Assembly (NCBI GenBank): GCA_037043015.1
Contig: CM073325.1
Location: 9,093,001-9,157,000, forward strand
Reading direction: 5' to 3'
DNA from: Bryum argenteum
Lineage: Eukaryota; Streptophyta; Bryopsida; Bryales; Bryaceae
Length of the DNA stretch: 64,000 nt
Shown here one piece after another: positions 56,193-64,000 of this stretch. Position numbers and translations under genes: made by a program. Below the pieces are notes generated by a model. The model ran no database searches, was not told the origin of the DNA, and was given only the letters and a program-made list of their open reading frames with translations. Each line of letters starts with the position of its first letter. The first letter of the stretch is position 1.

Positions 56193-58080
56193 CTAGGAGG
56201 ATGATTTTAAGACAAGTGGTGCAGCAGTGATGGACCTGTCATCAGCAGCGTCACCAAACAGGTCATCGACGTTGTCATCTTTGATCAACGCTGCAGGCCT
56301 TGTTCCGGGGTTCAAGCTCCTGGGATTCATCCTTTCATCCCTGATGATTCCAGGTGAGGTACCTTCCACATTTTCGGTGGAGCCTGCCCATGAGCCGCCG
56401 ACTAATCCTGATACCGAGTCACCGTACAAGTCGCCATACAAACCACCACCACCTTTGTTAGGAGACTTTACCTTGTCCAAGTACTGTTGAAGCCTCTGTG
56501 TGACACCAGGTATTGATTTACTCTGCGATTTACTCTTGGAGTCACCCTGTCCCTTGGGGATGACAGTCACTTGTACCAGTGACTCGTACTTGCCCACTAG
56601 ACTACCTTCCCTTACACCTATCGGTCCTGGCTCTGTGCTCACATCTGCACCGTCTGAGATTCCTACCACCTCCGCGAGAATCCCCCCATACTCATCCCGA
56701 AACGATACCCCTGCCCTCTTCGCCCTTTTCGTGGGCCTAGACTCAGATGCATTTCCTTCCCCTCTTGCTGTTCCGTCTGTAGAAGCCTCTCTCTTGTGCC
56801 TGCACATGCCCAGGTCTGTGATTCTGCGGTGGGTGGAGCGAACGAGAATTTGTTATCTTATGCTTATGCTTATAAGTTATTGATATATGATAGATGCATT
56901 ATTGGATATGTTGTACAGCTCAAAGTCATTGATACACGATATATGTAATCTTGGGTATGTTGTTTAGCTTCAGAGTCATTGATATATGATAAATATAGTA
57001 TTGGATATGTTGTATTTCAGATTGATGCAGGTGTAGGAGGTGATACCTTTGATATGTGTATGTTGGAACAGGGTTTGGACTTGGAACTCCTAGCCTGTTG
57101 AGGCTTGTGTTGTAAGCCACTACTGCTTCCTCATCGGTAGCATCTGGGGCTGGCGGGTAAACGAATTTTGCAGGGAGCTCACTCGAAGCTTTGGCTGGTT
57201 CTGGAACGTTTTTCCTGAGAACATAGGTCCGTGTTGAAGCTGCGAATTTGAGTGATTGACCCACTTCAAGCTCCACGGGATTATCTTTGGAAAGACGCTC
57301 GTTTGCCACAAACGTCCCATGAACAGAACCCAAATCAATCACATATACACTGCCACATATCCACCACAGCATGAGGTCATTGTCATCCAAAGAAAAAAAT
57401 ATAAAACGCAGTTGTTTACGTTCATTTGATGAATCACGCTTTAAGGAAGACTTGAGTTCAGGTGCCCATAGTAACATTTGATTCAACTTAAGACCGCCCA
57501 TTGAATTGTGACATGATTGAATCTGCTATAACATTGACAACAAAAAATACACAAATGGAGTTTAAGGAAATGCATAACAGTAAAGGGAGTTATACCTTCC
57601 ATTCTTGTGTTGTACAACAACAGCGTGCTGGCGAGATACTGAGGGATGATCTAGAACGTAGTCGCACATAACAGCTTGACGCCCAAACAGTGCCCGTCGT
57701 TTTTCAAGAGAGATTTTGTCCACCACCGTCCCATCTTTAACTACCTCGAGAACGTGAACCCCGTTCTTAAACTCCACAGCCCATTCGGGAGGCTGCCAGT
57801 TCGATCCACCTTGTCCCAATGACGTACTTGAAGTCTGCAAGCACAATGAAACAACCCTTGAACTTCATAAGCACATTCTTTGAGGGGCACCAGTTCATTT
57901 AAAACAGGATGAACAAGGACAGCCTACCACAGCAACTTGCGCTTCTGTTGGGGGTGGAGGTGGTGGAGGAAGTCGGGATTGAAGTTGAGCAGGCGATTGC
58001 TTGATAGCCCCAGGATTTACAGAGAAAGGTTCAATAGATTCTGCCTTCTTGAATCTGTCCATGCCATATCTGTTCAACAT
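56193..58080 (-). CDS. FHA-domain NIPP1/PPP1R8 homologue (nuclear inhibitor of PP1)
   Basis: Four exons, 58080-57928, 57834-57596, 57349-57047 and 56799-56193, give 433 residues; all phases agree. Starts MLNRYGMDRFKKAESIEPF, as in plant homologues, then a PPPPPPP linker. The FHA domain spans about residues 58-165: LFGRQ, VLDHPSVSRQHAVV, VYVIDLGSVHGTFVANERL, all the phosphopeptide-binding positions (GR, SRQH, GS-HGT). After it comes FVYPPAPDATDEEAVVAYN and a basic patch with KRAKRAGVSF, which looks like a PP1-docking RVxF motif with wider spacing than in human NIPP1 (RVTF). The C-terminus has GLYGDLYGD and DDLFGD repeats shared in plant members. Role: nuclear PP1 regulation and pre-mRNA splicing. 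It is longer than the ~370 residues I recall for Arabidopsis. Confidence 0.9.
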
Positions 58081-59400
58081 CTTGTCCAATCCTTCGAGAC
58101 TTCGCAGCAGTCTGACGAAGAATCCTCGAGTAGCCTAAAACTCAGTAGCCTCCACTACCGTTACAGAACATCATGAACCATGGTGTCCCTCCGATATTAC
58201 AGAACTGCTGCCTTAAAAGGAACTGCATTCAAATTGCAAATTTAATATGCTGACCAGGAAACCTAAAAGGAGGACAAAGAGCGTGCTGAATGCACAATGC
58301 ACCCTGCTTTGACCTCCGAAAACAAGAGAATAGAATCTTAGAACCATACAGCGTATCTAACTTAACATTGCTAGATCTCCTTCAAATACTGAAGCTCAAA
58401 AAGAACAAGAAGAAGCTTGATAGTACTCCCAGCTAAAGACGCCACAAAAACCACAGCCATTCCGAATACTTTCTAGGGTGCACACGCCACTGAACCCTAA
58501 CTTACACTAATTGACATCGTATCTATACCTTCAAGTCATAGAAAGGATGACATTGCAATCAACATCCATATCTCAGCAGGCCGTGTGAAATCTATTTCCT
58601 CAACTGTAAACAATTGGGCAGTTCAATGTGAACCTCACGATACTAATTTACAGGAGCTCAGCAATCAACAAGTCGTCGATCGACTACTTCAACCATGACA
58701 ACCCTAAAATGCACTATTCATCGCCAAAGACCGGCGATCAGCGAGAAATATATCGCATTGAGGAAGAGAATGCTTGAACAAGACTCCATACCTCACTGTT
58801 CACGATCCAGCTTCTCTCACAAACCACTCCTTATTCACACTTTCCATCTCCACTCTGTCGCTAAATATATTCAACCTCCGAACCATGACCTAAAATTCGA
58901 AGAAATCATCTCGTTCTTTCAATTATTCGAATCCAAATTAAGCATCGCACATACAATTTGCGATCAGCAACCCCTAATTCGAAGAAGAAAGTCTCACCCG
59001 ACAAACTCTAATTCGAATGTGCGTAAGATCTCGAAGCCGTCCTCATCTTCCTTACGGACTTCATCCACCTTACAATAAGCTTCACTCATGTACAAATTCA
59101 AACAATATGTCTTGAACCGCAGCAATCAAAAGTGATACCATGGCAAATCAATCGCAGTTTCGAGCATGGAGAAATCGCTGCACCAACGCTAATATTGTAG
59201 TTCGGGTTCGCTTTCCTTACGAACTGAAGCGTTTCTTTTCTTCTGAATTCCTTTTAGCTATGGCCGTGGCTATGGCGAAACAGGGCAGCGCTCCCGAAAC
59301 CGTAAAGACGAAGACCTGAAGTTCAGAAGAGGAAGATGATCCCATCCCCGCGCAGAATCATTCGAAATCGTCGATGATCCGGATTCTTGAATCGGATGGT
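58081..59400 (-). promoter_or_regulatory. NIPP1 upstream region, the uninterrupted counterpart of TOP6A upstream
   Basis: 58370-59385 contains, in order, the segments that are scattered over 32230-46390 upstream of TOP6A. No gene; ORF 58695-59078 is not conserved in the other copy. The shared GATCCCATCCCCGCGCAGAA block (59338-59357) is the best conserved and might be a core promoter or leader. Confidence 0.55.
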
Positions 59401-59820
59401 GGGCACGAGACCAGCTAGGATGAGATCTCCACCGTTGGTGATCGGATTTTCCGACGGTTGTGGATTATCGAGATTTCATGTGCTATTGACATGAAGGTTG
59501 ATTAATACTTAATATATTGTCCAATTATGGACATGTATCATATTCTAATTCGTAATATAATACAAAATTAATTGTTTGAATTATAGAATGACCCATCGTT
59601 TGAATTATAGAATGTAAATGAACTATTTTGTTTTGGAAGATTTAGAATTTATAAAAAAACCATACATAACTCCTATATATTATATTAACGATGATTTATT
59701 TAATTTTCTATATTCATATAACCCCCAAAAGCCTAAAGGGTTTGGAGCAAAACTTAGATGTGTTCTAAGATATGCGTTTAGTAAGTCTTAGAAGTTGTGC
59801 TCAAGCGAGAGTATGAAGCC
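59401..59820. other. AT-rich intergenic, nothing assigned
   Basis: A duplicated phrase CCCATCGTTTGAATTATAGAATG-like occurs twice near 59570-59610. No gene. Confidence 0.35.
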
Positions 59821-59824
59821 TTAA

Positions 59825-60319
59825 CCCTTAAACTCACCAGATGCTGAATTTATTCATTTTGGATGTCAACCCAAAACTTTGAAGAGCCATATCATCTTCA
59901 TCCAAACTCTGTTTTGGATGAAATTTGTTGGGTTGGATTGGGTAAGCATTCTGTTTTGGATGAAATTTGTTGGGTTGGATTGGGTAAGCGTTCGAAGCAG
60001 CTACCAAGGAGGATGGAGGAGGGGTAATGAGCCCCCTAATTTTTTTGATGTAAAGACATTAAATGCCAAGGAGTAGGTTTCCAAGGGTAATTTGGGGTCG
60101 CAGACCTCAAATTTGAATTCAAAATTATCAAAAACAGCCTTGGGAGGTCCCCACGGATTCTAGGGTGCCTTCTTGGTAGCTGCTACGAACCATTGCCCGG
60201 TTGGATTCCAAATGAAGTCTACTTTCTTGTGGTGAAAACTTATCCAAATTCAACATATTTAAAGTATATGGCATGAATTCAACATGTTTAGAGTAAGAAG
60301 ACCTCCAAGCATTTAGGAG
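59825..60319. mobile_element. piggyBac-type MITE, family B, copy 4 (rearranged)
   Basis: TTAA 59821-59824 and 60320-60323; ends CCCTTAAACTCACC and AGCATTTAGGAG. Left part follows family B (TTCATTTTGGATG..., TTTGAAGAGCCATA). A ~48-bp segment (TCTGTTTTGGATGAAATTTG) is duplicated in tandem at about 59908-59990. The interior differs from copy 1. Confidence 0.65.
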
Positions 60320-60323
60320 TTAA

Positions 60324-61001
60324 AAATATCCCAACTTGTTTAACTCTAAAAAAACACATAATTGAAACTATCATCAACATGAATTTGTATAAGTTGGAAC
60401 ATCACTACTACACTATTTAGTATCATAAATATTTTAACATTGTAGCCTCATCCACTTATAGCCTTTAGAAGATGGCCCAAATTCACATATCTCCAATCAC
60501 CCTAAACACGTCATCCATATGCAATACAACTATCGTAATACACGCCCCAAGCATTGTTGAACATGAAGGAATGAATTGTGCAAAACAAGCACACTAAATT
60601 ACACATGGGGAGGAAGTATTAAGAACTCAAACTTAGAGCAGCCAGCTTCACACATTAGAAAGAAAAAGTATCAATCCAAGAAAGCATCCGTCTGTACCAG
60701 AAAAACAAGCTGTGGTTTGATTTGTAATATACACCCGAAAAGCAACGGAGGCCTCCTGAAGCTAGAGAGCTTCCGGACATACCCAAAAGCGTTATGACAG
60801 TCTACTACAAGATGCTCATACCATTCTTCAATAAGAATAGCAAATCACTTGTTGCAGAAGAACCAGAATGGGAAAGAGGAAATAGCAGCCAACTTACAGA
60901 AGTAGAATGAATGCAAGAAAGCATTTTTGTACCAGAAAAGCAAGGAGGTGTGCATTGTGATACACACCCTAAAAAGCAAAATAGGTGTTTGATCGAGCTA
61001 G
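60324..61001. other. 3' flank of the small membrane-protein gene
   Basis: A phrase AAGAAAGCAT...GTACCAGAAAA...GC occurs at 60676-60712 and again at 60913-60945, a local duplication of about 230-bp spacing. No gene; the 73-codon plus ORF is rejected. Confidence 0.35.
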
Positions 61002-61541
61002 CTAGCTAGGGAGCTTCGGAGGATCGGCGGCATTCGGCTTCATCAAGTCGTCGTTACCGTCTTCGTGGACGACTTTCTTGCGTGTGAAGGTGCGAGTGAT
61101 CTTGCGCTTCACTCCAGGCTTGACTTGGCGCTTAAACAGGTGCCAGTTAGGGTCCTCTTTCTTCTTCTTCTCCGTCATGATACAAAAGAGGAGACACAGA
61201 ACCACGATGGAGATGAAGCACGCCACGGCGATCACGGAGCCCCAGGTCATTTGTTGGGCTTTCGACCAGTTCGCCCCCTTCCTTTTCTTCTTCTTCTTCA
61301 ACTTCGGCTTACCACCAGTGCTCTTCTTCTTCGACGATTTCGTCTTCAACAACGATCTGCGGTGACTAAACTCAACCATTTCAACCGCTGCAGAGCTTAC
61401 CAAATCTCCTGCCTGTACCACCACCAGGGCATGGTCCGCCTCATCGACAACAACTAACCCCGGTTGCCTCCGCGCAACGCACGGTTCTAGAACTGCTAGA
61501 CATATCAGTAGCACTGCAATTACTGCAACTACATTCCTCAT
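61002..61541 (-). CDS. small secreted/type I membrane protein, unknown family
   Basis: Single exon, 179 residues. An N-terminal signal peptide (MRNVVAVIAVLLICLAVLEP, cleavage likely after CVA at 23). A short extracellular part of ~70 residues is rich in Val/Ala and ends in a lysine-rich stretch (KLKKKKKRKG, 81-89). One transmembrane helix spans ~99-122 (GSVIAVACFISIVVLCLLFC), then TEKKKKEDPNW and a very basic cytoplasmic tail (KPGVKRKITRTFTRKK). RRSLLKT (61-67) could be a basic processing site. I recognise no family. Having lysine clusters on both sides of the membrane is unusual. The gene has its own TATA box; it is not related to its neighbours. Confidence 0.75.
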   Translation of the reverse strand: MRNVVAVIAVLLICLAVLEPCVARRQPGLVVVDEADHALVVVQAGDLVSSAAVEMVEFSHRRSLLKTKSSKKKSTGGKPKLKKKKKRKGANWSKAQQMTWGSVIAVACFISIVVLCLLFCIMTEKKKKEDPNWHLFKRQVKPGVKRKITRTFTRKKVVHEDGNDDLMKPNAADPPKLPS

Positions 61542-61728
61542 GACTTCGCACTAGCTACTGCTAAGGGTGGTCCGGAGTGTCCTGCACTCACATTCAAACT
61601 TGAGAGTGCACTCGAGATGCTCTGTCTAGTGATGGTTCGAATGTGGGTACAATGCGGTACCACGGCAAGGGTAACGAGGATACTGTAGTGAGCATGCGGA
61701 GATGGATGTGGCTTTTGTGGGTATATGC

Positions 61729-61736
61729 TTATATAG
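61729..61736 (-). promoter_or_regulatory. TATA box of the small membrane-protein gene
   Basis: Minus strand reads CTATATAAGC about 190 bp before the ATG. This predicts a start site near 61700 and a leader of ~160 nt. Confidence 0.6.
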
Positions 61737-62285
61737 GGTAGCTAGAACGGGTCTGGATGGATGCAGCCAGGGTGGAGGTGCGAGAAAGGGGGTGCAAGTT
61801 GATGCGGGATTTATTCGTCGGTAACCAGAAAAGCGAGCTCGGCCGGCCGGTGGATAATCAACGATTCTTCTTGTCCGTAAATGTGTGAGTCTTCACGAGC
61901 AGGCCAACTTTTGGCAGCAGGACAGCAGTTGGCATTCGAAACTAGTATCCTCTACAGACTAATCAGTAACTGAAGTAGCTTCTAAGTTACTAGTTTATTT
62001 AGTACCAAATCCCTCTGCTCGATCTTGATCTCCCCTGCATGGGTGGCGTAACTTTCTCTTACTTAACTTTCCGAAAAGGGCTGTAAATGCAAGTGTATGA
62101 GGAATTTAATCGAGGGTGATGACACATTCCGGCGCGGCGCACGCATTGTCGGTGGCGCGGATTGATTGACTTTGCTCAGAATGGAGTCTTGGTGGGTGGC
62201 GAATTTGACATCGGCATGTGCAAGTCAACGCTCTCTACAGTATATGGTAACGAACTCAGGTTCTTTTTAAGTGGGGACATGACAG
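61737..62285. other. upstream region, nothing further assigned
   Basis: Distal promoter of the minus-strand gene; no other feature recognised. Confidence 0.35.
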
Positions 62286-62289
62286 TGCA

Positions 62290-62335
62290 ATTTATTATTT
62301 TTTTTTTATTTTTTTATTTTTTTATTTTTTTTTAA
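62290..62335. repeat. T-rich simple repeat
   Basis: Irregular (T)n/(TTTTTTA)n tract, 62292-62333. May be the reverse of a retroelement A-tail, but no element body is seen on either side. Confidence 0.6.
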
Positions 62336-62339
62336 AAAC

Positions 62340-64000
62340 ATATTGACGAGAATCAATAGCAAGAAAAAAAGTTACATAACGGTGACCCCAGCCGGCATCG
62401 GCGAGGGCAGACCACACGACAACTAGACTAGATTGAGACTGCTTTCAAATTCGTTCAGACTCTAACTAGAAAGGAGGGGAGGTCAAGTAAGAAGCTATGA
62501 CAGTGCAATTTTGATGTGAAGGGTTGGAGTGAAGGGCCACCTTATATTACGGCCTACTTGGTCTCAAGTCCATTTGGATTTGAGCCATTAATTTGGATTT
62601 GAGCCCATATGGAGTTGAAGTGGACCTCAACTAAGGTGCACTTTACATGGGGAGTCAAGGGCAACAAATCTTCAAGCCAATTCACTCACATTTTGAGCCC
62701 AATCGGCTCCATGGATCACTTGGAGAACTCATTCGACAATTAATGAAGTGGGGGCCATTTACCTCATGTGTAAAGCCCATGGGGCCTATTTGAAAAAGGA
62801 AAAACAAGGCCATGGGGCCAATTCGTATTATTAACTACATTCCATGCTTTTGATTTGTTGACACTAAAATATTTTAGTGATATAATGATTTTGTGTTGAA
62901 ATCAAGCAACGGCCTCTAGGCCATGAATTGGCCTTCCATTCTTGTATCTGTCAAGGTTTGGAGCGTGGGCTGTGTTAGAACTTGTCCCCCACCTATTATA
63001 ATGTAATTTCAAAAAATTGGCCTTGACTCCCCATGTAAAGCCTTTTGGGACAATTGCAAGAATTTGACCTATTACAAGAGAGGATTTGGCTATGAATTGG
63101 CCCCAACAATGGCTTGGCACCTCATGAGAAGCGGCCCTTACAAAGTGGGTTGTTGACTGGGCCTTGTAATATAAAGTCCATAGACCCACTGAGAAGGCCC
63201 AAATTCAAACTTTTATTCAAGATGGGGCCTACTAGAAGGACTAGGTAACTTCATATTAAAGCCACTCTCTAAGGCCTATCTCTAAGGCCTATCTCTAAGG
63301 CCCATCTCTAAAGCCCATTTCCAAACCCAAGCATTTACCAATCAAAGTGCTTAGATTGCCTGAATGAGCCGGAGAGGAGAAGTGGGTTGCTATCCCATAA
63401 GAACACTTTCTCTTGGGCTAAGCTCATAACCTTCCCTCCAAAATGTTGCCATGTCATCCCCCACATAAGCTTTAGGAGAAGTGGGACTACTCTCACTTTC
63501 AGAATAAAGCCCCTTCGGCCCTTTTGGGCAATTTGAGCACTCTTGCTACCTAGAGATTGGAAAGGGGCCGTAAAAAAAGCGGCCTTGAGATTGAATAATT
63601 ATTGTAATGTATTAGGAATTTCATTCTTTAGAGTTTCTTATTGTCGTATGGTTCAATGTTACATGGCCTTTAGAAGTTGAACATTCATTTACACTCCAAT
63701 CTTGGCCATGGTGAGGCAAAAAAATTGAGCAGGTTTAGCCATTTTACTTAATGAAAAAGAATGTGTACCTTGTGAGTCTCGGCCAAGCCATCGAAATTAT
63801 GTGAGCTAGATAATTTCTTTATCCACATATACACTTTTTCTTGAAACTATATGATCAATACTGAACAAAGGATCGGCTTATATTTAGCTAGCATGTTCAT
63901 TGTGAAGCCATTAGGTTTTCATCATGGGAAAATAGGAATTATTATTTGAAGTCCCCAAGTGATTTTTGGAGGTTTTTAATCAAATAATGGGGCTTGTTTC
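62340..64000. other. GGCC-rich intergenic sequence with 14-bp tandem repeat
   Basis: No gene. From about 62530 to 63750 the tetramer GGCC and the phrases GGGGCC, AAGGCC and TTGGCC recur far more often than elsewhere in this AT-rich window. AAGGCCTATCTCT (13-14 bp) is repeated four times at 63260-63310. The single ORF at 62902-63189 shows no family. Probably one or more unclassified repeats. Confidence 0.4.

Noticed and set aside
58695-59078. 127-codon plus ORF upstream of NIPP1
   Set aside because: The frame is not kept in the duplicate at 45630-46390, and it lies in the likely promoter of the opposite strand.

Overview
The window looks like nuclear DNA of a land plant. It has spliced plant-type genes with GT-AG introns and one GC-AG intron, separated by long AT-rich, transposon-packed stretches. 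The mix of elements (piggyBac, Merlin, hAT-like and tRNA-SINE families, with very few LTR remains) and compact genes would fit a non-seed plant such as a bryophyte or lycophyte. That placement is inference; no gene here fixes the species.

Six conventional genes can be supported: a mitochondrial complex I assembly factor of the NDUFAF3/Mth938 type (minus, 11.3-13.6 kb); a two-exon F-box/LRR protein (plus, 25.2-27.6 kb); an intronless topoisomerase VI subunit A (minus, 30.9-32.2 kb); a six-exon ARF1-type small GTPase (plus, 52.3-53.7 kb); a four-exon FHA-domain NIPP1/PPP1R8 homologue (minus, 56.2-58.1 kb); and a small signal-peptide/one-TM protein of unknown family (minus, 61.0-61.5 kb). They are ordinary housekeeping or regulatory genes with no sign of operon-like cooperation.

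The rest is mostly mobile DNA, and its organising principle is the TTAA target site of piggyBac transposases. Two diverged piggyBac-like elements carry transposase coding sequence. One (1-2779) is cut by the window edge and has an open transposase frame. The other (35693-42161) is full length but decayed, and sits precisely inside the coding frame of a Merlin-like transposase at a duplicated TTAA. Around them are more than ten short TTAA-flanked elements whose termini or subterminal sequences match one or the other transposase-bearing element. Both large elements also carry, between the 5' end and the transposase, an ORF with a shared RHxFY-x7-GW pattern that I cannot assign to any family.

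Layout: 0-2.8 kb piggyBac A; 2.8-10.6 kb nested TTAA elements and hAT-like MITEs; 10.6-13.6 kb palindromic repeat, then the NDUFAF3 gene; 14.6-21.3 kb further TTAA elements, a SINE and satellite-like tandem repeats; 21.3-25.2 kb mostly unassigned; 25.2-32.2 kb F-box gene and TOP6A; 32.2-46.4 kb a TE-stuffed upstream region of TOP6A whose uninterrupted counterpart lies upstream of the NIPP1 gene; 46.4-52.2 kb relics including a non-LTR retrotransposon end; 52.3-61.7 kb ARF, NIPP1 and the small membrane-protein gene; 61.7-64 kb no gene seen, with a GGCC-rich stretch at the end.
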